DNA of 64,000 nt from Phycisphaeraceae bacterium (lineage in GTDB: Bacteria; Planctomycetota; Phycisphaerae; Phycisphaerales; Phycisphaeraceae): the NCBI GenBank assembly GCA_029260655.1, contig JAJDCU010000049.1, forward strand, positions 1-64,000, in the 5' to 3' direction. The position numbers and the translations under genes were made by a program. The notes below the pieces were generated by a model. It was not told the origin of the DNA and searched no databases. It saw only the letters and a list, made by a program, of their open reading frames with translations. Shown in pieces: positions 46,364 through 55,704 of this stretch; position 1 is the first letter of the stretch, and each line of letters begins with the position of its first letter.

Positions 46364-48814
46364 ATGATCATTCCATTTTCCCCGACCCGTCCAGACATCG
46401 ATAAACAAGCATCGTTATCCTCACGCGCCACGCTCAACCACCCCCGGCCCCCAGCCGGCGGACAACAATCCGGGCTGGAGCCGCTGGAACCCAGGCTGTT
46501 GCTGACCGGCTCGTTCAGTGCGCAGTTCGTGCCGGTAGATAATTCCGCGGCGCTGAGCGGATACAACACATACGACCTGCAGGTATCTGCCGACGTCGAC
46601 TGGAGGGGCGCGTCACTGCTGATCGAGCTGACCCAGGGGTCGATCTACCAGGACCCCGCGGGCACCAACCGGGCGTCGAACCCCGTACTTTTCAACACCT
46701 TCCCCGGGCTTGAGTTCGATACCTATGTTGCTGACAATGGCAGCCCGTCAATCATCATGGGCCGCGCCAGTGATGTCGGCGGCGATGTGTTCCAGTTCGA
46801 CACCACCGGGATAGATATCTCCTGGGGCAATGTCACGACGGATGACATCGGCACTGAGATCATCGGCCGGGTCACCCTCTCCGACGACGCCGCCGGGAAC
46901 CTGGGACTAAGCGTGCGCGGCGAGAACCCATTTGATAGATTCGCCACCTGGGATACGTTTACAACCGGTGATCTTGTCAACCTCACGCCCGCCGCACCCC
47001 GCCCGAAATCACCGTCTCTGCCGCCACCTCCGCCGACAGGGTCGGTAGAATTCGGCGTCCGGTTTGTGCAGGTGGACAACTCCGAGGTACTCAGCGGATA
47101 CAAGACCTTCGATCTGCAGGTCAGTACGGATACCGACTGGACAGTCGCCGCGATGCTGATCGAGCTAACACGGGGTTCGATCTATCAGGACCCTGCCGGC
47201 AGTGACCTGGCACCGGCCTCCGGGGCCGTGGATTTCTTCCCCACACTTGAGTTCGACAGCTACGTCACGGGGAACGGCCACTCGACATCGATCGTCGGTG
47301 CCGCCGGTGATCTCGGAGGCAATAAGCTCCAGTTCGACACAACGGAAATTGATGTCACCTGGAGCAACTCGGCACTTGATGACCTTGGGACTATCGTGAT
47401 CGGCAGGGTCACCATATCCGACGATGCCGCCGGGATTGTAAGAGTCGCTGTGGCCCAAGCGGGCAATCCGAAGTCTCTCATATCATCAGAAGCGCTCACG
47501 GACGGCAACCTGATTACAGGGGAATCCTTCGTCCCGCTGCCGCCGGCGCCGGAACCGATCACCGCCGAATTCGTGGAGATCGGTAGCGCATCGGTCCCGC
47601 CCGGGTTCAAGACGTACGACCTGCGGGTCACGACCGAGGCCGACTGGATGAATGCGTCGCTGCTGGTTGATCTGACTGAGGGTTCGATCTACCAGGACCC
47701 CGCGGGCTCAGACCTGGCTCCGAACCCGGTGGCCATTACCGCATTCCCGTCGCTTGAGTTCGACACCTACCTCGCCGGCAGCGGCAGGCTGACGTCGATC
47801 GCCGGCGATGCCGACGGCGTGGACGGCGGTGGGTTCACCTTCGGATCCAAGCAGATCGACATCTCCTGGACCGGCCCCGGGGACGATGACACCGGCACAT
47901 TCAGCATCGGGCAGGTCACGATCTCAGAGGACGCCATCGGGGAGTTAAAGCTGGTGGTAGCGGGCAGGCGGAGTGACCCGTTCGTGGACGAACTCACGTT
48001 CACGCAGGGCAATCTGAGCAAGACCGCCACCGTGACAGCGGAGGGCGACTTCACCGGTGATGGCATGGCAGACATCCTCTGGCGAGATACCCAGACCGGA
48101 CTCAGCAGCGTCTGGCAGATGAACCGGACGACCTTCATGAGCGACATCGGCCTGAATTTACAGATCGCCAAGGACTGGCGGGCCGTCGGAACAGGTGACC
48201 TCACCGGTGATGGCAAGACCGACATACTCTGGCGAAACACACGCAACGGGCGGAACATGGTCACAGAGATGGACGGCACGGACGTACTAGCTAACACAGA
48301 CATCAAGCGGCTGCGCAGCAAGGCCTGGGTCGTCGGCGGGATCGGCGACTTTACCGGTGACGGCAAGGCCGACATCCTCTGGCGAAACACACGCAACGGC
48401 CGCAACAGCGTCTGGCAGATGGACGGCACCACGTTCCAGGATGGCATAGCGATCAAGACAGTCAAGAGTACCGACTGGAACATCGCCGGCGTCAGCGATT
48501 TCACCGGCGACGGCAAGGCCGACATCCTCTGGCGGAACACACGCAACGGGCGTAATAGCGTCTGGGAGATGGCCGGCACGGCGTTCCAGAGCAACACCGC
48601 GGTCAAGCAGGTCAAGAGCCAGCGCTGGCAGGTCGCCGGGGTCGGGGACTACACCGGCGACGGCCTGGCCGACATCCTCTGGCGTGATACCAAGAAAGGA
48701 AAGAACCGTGTCTGGGAGATGAAGGGCACGAATCTGCGGAGCAATATCTTCATCCAGTCGCAGGCCAACCGAAACCTCCAGCCCAGCGGAACCCTGCTGG
48801 GGCTGTGGGAGTAG
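46364..48814 (+). CDS. LEPR-XLL surface protein, copy 1: three N-terminal repeats plus five FG-GAP/VCBS-like repeats
   Basis: LEPLEPRLLLTG motif; three FVPVDNSAALSGYNTYDLQV...GSIYQDPAG...LEFDTYV modules; five (G/S)D-T-GDG-ADILWR repeats; Pro-rich linkers. Confidence 0.88.
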   Translation: MIIPFSPTRPDIDKQASLSSRATLNHPRPPAGGQQSGLEPLEPRLLLTGSFSAQFVPVDNSAALSGYNTYDLQVSADVDWRGASLLIELTQGSIYQDPAGTNRASNPVLFNTFPGLEFDTYVADNGSPSIIMGRASDVGGDVFQFDTTGIDISWGNVTTDDIGTEIIGRVTLSDDAAGNLGLSVRGENPFDRFATWDTFTTGDLVNLTPAAPRPKSPSLPPPPPTGSVEFGVRFVQVDNSEVLSGYKTFDLQVSTDTDWTVAAMLIELTRGSIYQDPAGSDLAPASGAVDFFPTLEFDSYVTGNGHSTSIVGAAGDLGGNKLQFDTTEIDVTWSNSALDDLGTIVIGRVTISDDAAGIVRVAVAQAGNPKSLISSEALTDGNLITGESFVPLPPAPEPITAEFVEIGSASVPPGFKTYDLRVTTEADWMNASLLVDLTEGSIYQDPAGSDLAPNPVAITAFPSLEFDTYLAGSGRLTSIAGDADGVDGGGFTFGSKQIDISWTGPGDDDTGTFSIGQVTISEDAIGELKLVVAGRRSDPFVDELTFTQGNLSKTATVTAEGDFTGDGMADILWRDTQTGLSSVWQMNRTTFMSDIGLNLQIAKDWRAVGTGDLTGDGKTDILWRNTRNGRNMVTEMDGTDVLANTDIKRLRSKAWVVGGIGDFTGDGKADILWRNTRNGRNSVWQMDGTTFQDGIAIKTVKSTDWNIAGVSDFTGDGKADILWRNTRNGRNSVWEMAGTAFQSNTAVKQVKSQRWQVAGVGDYTGDGLADILWRDTKKGKNRVWEMKGTNLRSNIFIQSQANRNLQPSGTLLGLWE
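48044..48790 (+). repeat. Five tandem repeats of about 150 bp (FG-GAP/VCBS-like modules), copy 1
   Basis: Repeated GACnTCACCGGTGACGGCAAGGCCGACATCCTCTGGCG. Confidence 0.8.
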
Positions 48815-48933
48815 AAGACAGGCGCAGCGATGATGATCGTCTATCACCACGCGGTGGTCGAACTGATCAAGTCATTGCGGCCTGAACCATGACATAACGC
48901 CGAAACAAAAAGTAAAACGGAAGAAGGGCTATT

Positions 48934-51429
48934 ATGATTATTCCATTTTCCCCGACCCGTCCAGACATCGGTAAACAAGCATCGCTATCCCCACGCGCCA
49001 CGCTCAGCCACCCCCGGCCCCCAGCCGGCGGGCAGCAGTCCGGGCTGGAGCCGCTGGAACCCAGGATGCTTTTATCAGCATCCATCAGCGCCCAGTTCGT
49101 CCCGGTAAACAACACCGCAGCGCTCTCCGGGTTCAGCACCTACGACCTGCAGGTAACAACTGCAACAGGCGCTGACTGGGTCTCCTCAGCACTGCTGATC
49201 GAACTGACGCAGGGATCGATCTACCAGGACCTCGCGGGCACCGAGCGAGCACCGAACCCCCTGCTGCTCAACGAATTCCCCTCACTCGAGTTCGACACCT
49301 ATCTCACCGCCAACGGGAATCCGCTGGTCATAGGTGACCGCGCCGTGACGCTCGGCGGCAATAAGCTCCAGTTCGACACCACAGAGATCGACATCACATG
49401 GGCTGGCTTCACCTCAAACGACATTGGCACCCTTGTCATCGGGCGGGTCACCCTCTCCGACGACGCCGCCGGAAGCATTGGCGTGATGGCAAAGGACTCG
49501 TCCGGTACTCCCAATCGCTTAATAGACTGGAACACCTTCACCTCCGGTGACCTGGTCAACCTGACGCCCGCCCCCCCGCGCCCGACGTCTCCACCGCGGA
49601 CGCCACCACCGCCAAATGGGGCGTTAGACGCCAGCGTTAACTTTGTGGAGGTGGACAACACCGCGGCACTGACCGGTTTCAGGACCTTCGACCTGCAGGT
49701 CACTACCAACGACGACTGGACCGCCACAGCCTTCCTGCTGGAACTGTCACGGGGGTCGATCTATCAGGACCCCAGGGGCACGAACCTGGCGCCGCCCCCC
49801 GGGGCGTTCGGCGCCTTCCCCGCGCTTGAGTTCGACACCTATGTCACTGCCAACGGCAACCCGACCATGATCTTAGGCGGCGCCGGTGATGTCGGCGGCA
49901 ATTGGCTCCAGTTCGACACCACCGAGCTTGACATCGCGTGGGGTGACATACCCGACAATGACGTCGGCACCGTCGTCATCGGCCGGGTCACCCTCTCCAA
50001 TAACGCCGCCGGGAACATATCCCTGATGACGACGCGTCTCGAACATAGTTTCGACCACCTTGTCGTATCGGACACATTCAAGGGCGGCGACCTGTCGACC
50101 GTGTCGTCCGATTCGATCCCCTCAAATGAACCACCCGCCCCACCGCCTCTCCCGCCCAAGCCGTTCATCGCCCAGTTCCTGGCGGTGGACAACGCCGCGG
50201 TACTGCCCGGGTTCAAGTCCTTCGACCTGCAGATCACCGCCGACACCGACTGGTCGGACGCGTCGCTGCTGATCGATCTGACACGCGGGTCGATCTACCA
50301 GGACGCCGCCGGCACAGACCTGTCGCCGAACCCCGTCACCTTCAGCGCCTTTCCCACGCTTGAGTTCGACACCTATGTCACCGCCAACAGCCTGTTGACC
50401 TCGATCGGCGGCGACGCCGAGAAAGTCGGCGTGGTACCTCGGTTCGACGCCGGCCAGATCGACATCTCGTGGTCCGGTCCATCAACCCTTGACACCGGCA
50501 CCTTCATCATCGGCCGGGTCACCCTCTCCGACGACGCCGCCGGGGGCCTGAAGTTCGTGGTAGCGGGGGACCAGATCGGGCTCACGGATTTTGGCACGTT
50601 TGAGACCGGTGACCTGGCCAAGATGAAGTCGACCTTTACGCCGGCGTCGGCGGCCGCAGCCGACTTCACCGGCGACGGAAAGGCCGACATCCTCTGGCGG
50701 GATGCCACGACCGGCCTAAGCAGCATCTGGCAGATGAACCGCACCGCTTTCATGAGCAGCATCGACCTGCAACTGCTGAAAAACCCCAGATGGCAGGCCG
50801 TCGCCGCCGGGGACCTCACCGGTGACGGCAAAGCCGACATCCTCTGGCGGAACACCCGCAACGGGCGCAACCTCGTCTCGGTGATGGACGGCACGGCCTT
50901 ACAAGCCAACGTCTCCCTCAAGCAGCTAAGAAACCGGCATTGGCAAGTCGCCGGGATCAGCGACCTCACCGGTGACGGCAAGGCCGACATCCTCTGGCGG
51001 CACGCTCGCAACGGACGCAACAGCGTCTGGGAGATGGACGGCACGACATTCCGCGGTGGGATCGCCATCCAGCCGGAAGCCAACCGGGACATGATCATCG
51101 CAGGGGTCACCGACTTCACCGGCGATGGCAAGGCCGACATCCTTTGGCGGAACAGACGTAGCGGAAGCAACAGCGTCTGGGAGATGGACGGCACGGTGTT
51201 CCAAACCAGCACGGCGATAAAACAGGTCAAGAGCCAGCGTTGGCAGGTCGCCGGGGTCGGGGACTACACCGGCGACGGCCGGGCCGACATCCTCTGGCGC
51301 GACCCCAAGAAAGGGAAGAACCGTGTCTGGGAGATGAAGGGCACGGACCTGCGTATCAATATCCCCCTCCAGTCGCAGACCGACCGAGGCTTACAGCCCG
51401 GCGGAACCCTGCTGGGGTTGTGGGAGTAG
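48934..51429 (+). CDS. LEPR-XLL surface protein, copy 2: tandem paralog of 46364..48814
   Basis: Near-identical N-terminus (MIIPFSPTRPDIGKQASLSPRATLSHPRPPAGGQQSGLEPLEPRMLLSA), same 3+5 modules and matching C-terminus ...GTLLGLWE. Confidence 0.88.
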   Translation: MIIPFSPTRPDIGKQASLSPRATLSHPRPPAGGQQSGLEPLEPRMLLSASISAQFVPVNNTAALSGFSTYDLQVTTATGADWVSSALLIELTQGSIYQDLAGTERAPNPLLLNEFPSLEFDTYLTANGNPLVIGDRAVTLGGNKLQFDTTEIDITWAGFTSNDIGTLVIGRVTLSDDAAGSIGVMAKDSSGTPNRLIDWNTFTSGDLVNLTPAPPRPTSPPRTPPPPNGALDASVNFVEVDNTAALTGFRTFDLQVTTNDDWTATAFLLELSRGSIYQDPRGTNLAPPPGAFGAFPALEFDTYVTANGNPTMILGGAGDVGGNWLQFDTTELDIAWGDIPDNDVGTVVIGRVTLSNNAAGNISLMTTRLEHSFDHLVVSDTFKGGDLSTVSSDSIPSNEPPAPPPLPPKPFIAQFLAVDNAAVLPGFKSFDLQITADTDWSDASLLIDLTRGSIYQDAAGTDLSPNPVTFSAFPTLEFDTYVTANSLLTSIGGDAEKVGVVPRFDAGQIDISWSGPSTLDTGTFIIGRVTLSDDAAGGLKFVVAGDQIGLTDFGTFETGDLAKMKSTFTPASAAAADFTGDGKADILWRDATTGLSSIWQMNRTAFMSSIDLQLLKNPRWQAVAAGDLTGDGKADILWRNTRNGRNLVSVMDGTALQANVSLKQLRNRHWQVAGISDLTGDGKADILWRHARNGRNSVWEMDGTTFRGGIAIQPEANRDMIIAGVTDFTGDGKADILWRNRRSGSNSVWEMDGTVFQTSTAIKQVKSQRWQVAGVGDYTGDGRADILWRDPKKGKNRVWEMKGTDLRINIPLQSQTDRGLQPGGTLLGLWE
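50658..51405 (+). repeat. Five tandem repeats of about 150 bp (FG-GAP/VCBS-like modules), copy 2
   Basis: Same unit as in copy 1. Confidence 0.8.
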
Positions 51430-51580
51430 AAGGCAGGCGCAGTGAAATAAAGATCGAGATAGGGGCGAGGGCGCAGCGACGATGATCGTCTATCACCGCG
51501 CGGTGGTCGAACCGATCAAGTCATTGCGGACCTGCCCACCTTGCATGGGGCGGCGTGACAAGTCGCGGCGCTTCGTAGTA

Positions 51581-52093
51581 TCACACTAACCCTTTCGCCG
51601 CCGCCAGTGCCGCGTCGTAGTTGGGTTCCTGTGCGACTTCCGGGACGAGCTCGACGTACTTAATCGTGTCGTCCTTGTCGACGACCATGACCTGGCGGGC
51701 GAGCAGGCCGATCTCTTTGATGCGGACGCCGTAGGCCTTGCCAAAGCTGTGGTCCTTGAAGTCTGAGAGGCAGACGACGTTGTCGACGCCGGCCGCACCG
51801 CACCAGCGCTTCTGAGCCATGGGCAGGTCGACGCTGACGGTGAGCACGACCACACCATCCAGGCTCCCCGCATCCTCGTTGAACTTCCGCGTCTGCGTGT
51901 CGCAGACCGGGGTGTCCAGGGAGGGAACGACCGAGATGATCTTGACCTTGCCGGCGAAGTCCTTGAGCGACTTATCCGACATGTCGTTGGCCTTGAGCAC
52001 GAAGCCCGGGGCATGATCGCCGACCTTCAACGCATCGCCGACGAGGGTCATGGGGTTGCCTTTGAGTGTCACGGCGGCTGTGCGCTCGGTCAT
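51581..52093 (-). CDS. tpx: Thiol peroxidase
   Basis: VTLKGNPMTLVGDALKVGDHAPGF; SLDTPVCDTQTRKFNEDAG; AQKRWCGAAGVDNV. Confidence 0.95.
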   Translation of the reverse strand: MTERTAAVTLKGNPMTLVGDALKVGDHAPGFVLKANDMSDKSLKDFAGKVKIISVVPSLDTPVCDTQTRKFNEDAGSLDGVVVLTVSVDLPMAQKRWCGAAGVDNVVCLSDFKDHSFGKAYGVRIKEIGLLARQVMVVDKDDTIKYVELVPEVAQEPNYDAALAAAKGLV

Positions 52094-52220
52094 GGTCGGG
52101 GTCCTTTTCTCCGCCGGTCATCGGGCGGCTGGTGTGTCAGTCATGTGAAATTGGCCGACGCTGCTGGGCTCGGCGGGCCGTATTGTAGGCATAGCGCCGC
52201 CGCAGACAACCGCGGGCCAA

Positions 52221-53105
52221 TTATTCAAGGACGCCGGCGTCTTTAAGAAACTGCTCGATGTCGCGCCAGTAAGGCCCAGCCGTCGGGAGGGTGTTGTGGT
52301 CGACGCCGTAGAAGATCAGTTTGCCGTCCGCAGCGGCATCCGCAAGCCGACGCCCGTGGCTCGGCGGGACGATCCGGTCGGCGCTGCCGTGCATGATGAG
52401 CACGGGCTGTTCGTAGTCCCTGACCACTGCCACGGCGTCGAACGGATCACGCACCAGGAACCACGGCACGAGGAATCGCGCCGCCATGCGATTGATGCTG
52501 GACGGGGATGATTGCAGGATCAGTGCCGCGGACGGGCGATCCGACGCGAGTTGAGCCGCGACCCCCCCGCCGATCGATCGGCCGTGCAGCACGACGCGCG
52601 ACGGGTCGACCTCGGGGCGCTCAATCACCTGATCGTAGAACTTGGCGTAGTCTTCGCCGATCGCGCGTTGGCTGGGGCCACCCGCCGACCGTCCGTAGCC
52701 TCTGTACTCAGGCAGCAGCACGCTGACGCCCATGCGTGTGTAGCCGGCGAGCATATCCGGCCAGTGGTCGATCAGCTCGCCGTTGCCATGTGCGAAGATG
52801 ACAACCGGCCCGGGCTTTTCGGCGCTGACGCCGTCGCCCATGATCAGCCAGGCCTCGACCTTGCCGCCGGGCGCGTCGACGTAAAGGACATGGGCATCCT
52901 TTGGCGGTCCTGCCTGCGCGTCAACCGGGATCAACGACCGCGGGAACAGGATCGACCGCTGAACAAGATACGCGGTCACCAGCCACGACAGGTAGATCAC
53001 GAGGATGTAAATCATGATTCGCCTGAGCTTACGCCGGGCCTTACCGGGCACTCGGCTTTCCGAGCCGGGTTTCTCAGGCATCGCGGCGGTCATGAGCCCT
53101 ATCAT
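52221..53105 (-). CDS. Membrane-anchored alpha/beta hydrolase
   Basis: LPEYRGYGRSAGGPSQ, VLHGRSIGGGVAAQLA, ILQSSPSS, PVLIMHGSADRIVPPSHGRRL. Confidence 0.9.
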   Translation of the reverse strand: MIGLMTAAMPEKPGSESRVPGKARRKLRRIMIYILVIYLSWLVTAYLVQRSILFPRSLIPVDAQAGPPKDAHVLYVDAPGGKVEAWLIMGDGVSAEKPGPVVIFAHGNGELIDHWPDMLAGYTRMGVSVLLPEYRGYGRSAGGPSQRAIGEDYAKFYDQVIERPEVDPSRVVLHGRSIGGGVAAQLASDRPSAALILQSSPSSINRMAARFLVPWFLVRDPFDAVAVVRDYEQPVLIMHGSADRIVPPSHGRRLADAAADGKLIFYGVDHNTLPTAGPYWRDIEQFLKDAGVLE

Positions 53106-53211
53106 ACCTCCCGCGCGGCCTTGTCGCCGTGCCCCACCGGGTTTAGTATGTTCACATGAAAGCCGCTGTGATACGGCGCGTCTGGCGGCGGGATGCCAAG
53201 GAGAACAGAGC

Positions 53212-54198
53212 ATGACCTCGACCACCGAACAGGGCCAGCAACTGCTGCATAACCGGACCTACGACAACATCATCGACACCGTCTGCAACACCCCGCTGGT
53301 GAGACTGGGCAAGCTCGCCCCGGACGGCGCGAACGTGCTGGTCAAGTGCGAGTACTTCAACCCGATGGCCAGCGTGAAAGACCGTATCGGCAAGGCGATG
53401 ATCGAAGCCGCCGAGCAGTCCGGCGCGATCTCCAAAGACACCCACGTCATCGAACCGACCAGCGGCAACACCGGGATCGCTTTGGCGTTCGTCTGCGCCG
53501 CCAGGGGTTACAAGCTGACGCTGACCATGCCCGACTCGATGAGCGTCGAGCGCCGCGCCCTGCTCAAAGCCCTGGGGGCGGACCTCGTACTCACCCCCGC
53601 CGCCGAAGGCATGAAGGGCGCGATCGGCAAAGCCGCCGAACTCGTCGGCACGACCAACAACGCCTGGATGCCCCAACAGTTCGAGAACCCCGCCAACCCG
53701 CAGGTCCACTACGACACCACCGGCGCCGAGATCTGGAAAGACACCAACGGCAAGGTCGACATCATCGTCGCCGGCGTCGGCACGGGCGGGACGATCACCG
53801 GCGTCACACGCTACTGCCGAGAACGCAACCCCGACTTCCAGGCCATCGCCGTAGAGCCCGAAGGCTCACCGGTCATCCGGCAGACGCTCAACGGTGAAGC
53901 GGTCAAGCCCGGCCCACACAAGATCCAGGGCATCGGCGCAGGCTTCGTCCCCGTCAACTGCGACACCTCCCTGCTTAGCGGCACCGAACTGGTCACCAAC
54001 GAAGAAGCCTTCGAATGGGCCCGCAAGGCCTCGCAGGCCGAGGGGATCTTCGGCGGGATCAGCACCGGCGGAAACATCTGCGCCGCATGCCGCGTCGCCG
54101 CCAAGCCCGAGAACAAGGGCAAGACCATCGTCACCATCGCCGCCAGCTTCGGCGAACGATACCTGTCCACCCCGCTGTTCGCCGGGCTCACGGATTAA
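53212..54198 (+). CDS. cysK: Cysteine synthase A
   Basis: NTPLVRLGKLAPDGANVLVKCEYFNPMASVKDRIGKAMIEAAE; EPTSGNTGIALAFV; GVGTGGTITGVTRY. Confidence 0.94.
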   Translation: MTSTTEQGQQLLHNRTYDNIIDTVCNTPLVRLGKLAPDGANVLVKCEYFNPMASVKDRIGKAMIEAAEQSGAISKDTHVIEPTSGNTGIALAFVCAARGYKLTLTMPDSMSVERRALLKALGADLVLTPAAEGMKGAIGKAAELVGTTNNAWMPQQFENPANPQVHYDTTGAEIWKDTNGKVDIIVAGVGTGGTITGVTRYCRERNPDFQAIAVEPEGSPVIRQTLNGEAVKPGPHKIQGIGAGFVPVNCDTSLLSGTELVTNEEAFEWARKASQAEGIFGGISTGGNICAACRVAAKPENKGKTIVTIAASFGERYLSTPLFAGLTD

Positions 54199-54247
54199 GC
54201 TTCGCCGTACCAGGCAGCCGCGTACAATCAGACTCGAAGGGGGCACC

Positions 54248-55681
54248 ATGTCCAGATCAGCATCGATAGTAAATCGTATCGGCGTTGTGGTTTTGGCTGT
54301 TGTGTTGTGGACGCCTATGGCCGAGGCGCGCCCGCACCTACTGCCCGGTGAAGATGTCGAGGATCTGCATCAACGTATCTATGACCCGACAGGCGGCGCG
54401 GACCTGCTGCGGATCTGGGTGATCTATGTCGACCAGGGCGACGGCATCCTCATCCAACTGCCTGATCGCTTCGGTCAACCCGGTGAGCCGGTCGAGGTTC
54501 TGGTCGACAGCGGGCCATACCCAAGTAACAGCACATCGCAACAGTGGCTGCGCAGGTTTGTGGAGCAGTATTACGGTGATAAGAAACCCTTCTTCGAATA
54601 CGCCGTCATCACACACCACGACCAGGACCATGTCCAGGGCCTGACCGAAGCTCTCAAAGACAATGTGTTCGGAATCGGACGGGTGTATCACAACGGGCTG
54701 GCTTCTTACCTGCCCGACGCTCACGGGTTCGCAGATGTGAGCGGCTGGAACGAGGCTGTCGTCAAACGGAGCAGCGGCAGAACCAACGGTGCTGTCCAAC
54801 GCGGCATGGCCTACATTAACGACGCAGATGATGAAAAGCCCCTGGACGCCGACCTCTACATCGAAGACCTTGACGACTTGAGCGAAGCACGGAATGACCA
54901 GACGCTGCAGGGCGTGTATCACTTCCTTGCAAGCTCGCTGCTGCAAGGCAACAACAGCCAGGGGCCGACATCATTTGACCGCGCGTATCTCGGCTCGGCG
55001 TTCATCGAAATCGACACGCCGCCCGGCGACGAGGCCCTGCCCACGCCCCGGTTCGAATTAGTCTGGCCCACGGATCAGCTCCGCAAATACGGCAGCAGCG
55101 CGAAAATGTGGGGCGAAACAATCAACGGCAACAGCGTAACCTTCAAGCTTGTCTATGGCGACTTCGAGATGCTGTTCACCGGCGACCACAATGATCTGTC
55201 CGAGAACGCCCTGCTCGAAGAACTGAGCACATCGAAGGACAACACGCTGTCCTGCGATGTGCTCAAGGTCCCTCACCACGGCAGCAGTCATAACAGCGAG
55301 GCCTTCCTGACCCGCGGTGATGGTTTCCCGCGCTCACTGGTTGCCGTGGCGTCGATGGGCAACACCGGGTTCAAGTCCAAAGCGATGTCAAGGAACGCGT
55401 GGCAGCACCCCGACGAGGAGGTCGTCGAATGGCTCGGCGGGCCAGGCCGTGTGTTTCACACCTTCGCGCACGAGACAGAGATCAATTGGGAGCAGATCGT
55501 CACCAAAGAACAGCGCAACGCATTGATTGAGCAGACGCACATCTTGATCGAGACCGACGGACGCTGGTTCCGGGTCGTGGAGTTTGACGCGATGGACCCG
55601 GATGTCGACCTGCACGACACGCCCACCGTCAACAGCACACCGAGACTGAACGGTACGCGCTGGATCACCACAACCCCGTAA
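54248..55681 (+). CDS. Exported MBL-fold hydrolase, ComEC C-terminal-domain-like
   Basis: Signal peptide MSRSASIVNRIGVVVLAVVLWTPMAEA; DQGDGILIQLP, ITHHDQDHVQGL, LLFTGDHN, LKVPHHGSSHNS. Confidence 0.82.
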   Translation: MSRSASIVNRIGVVVLAVVLWTPMAEARPHLLPGEDVEDLHQRIYDPTGGADLLRIWVIYVDQGDGILIQLPDRFGQPGEPVEVLVDSGPYPSNSTSQQWLRRFVEQYYGDKKPFFEYAVITHHDQDHVQGLTEALKDNVFGIGRVYHNGLASYLPDAHGFADVSGWNEAVVKRSSGRTNGAVQRGMAYINDADDEKPLDADLYIEDLDDLSEARNDQTLQGVYHFLASSLLQGNNSQGPTSFDRAYLGSAFIEIDTPPGDEALPTPRFELVWPTDQLRKYGSSAKMWGETINGNSVTFKLVYGDFEMLFTGDHNDLSENALLEELSTSKDNTLSCDVLKVPHHGSSHNSEAFLTRGDGFPRSLVAVASMGNTGFKSKAMSRNAWQHPDEEVVEWLGGPGRVFHTFAHETEINWEQIVTKEQRNALIEQTHILIETDGRWFRVVEFDAMDPDVDLHDTPTVNSTPRLNGTRWITTTP

Positions 55682-55704
55682 ACCATTCCTATGAAGGCAA
55701 CGCT

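Noticed and set aside
47767-48615. Minus-strand ORFs over the surface genes (also 50373..51230)
   Set aside because: Antisense of the FG-GAP repeats; repetitive only because the sense strand is.
48044-51405. 150-bp tandem repeats as a CRISPR or satellite
   Set aside because: They are in-frame protein modules inside two long ORFs.
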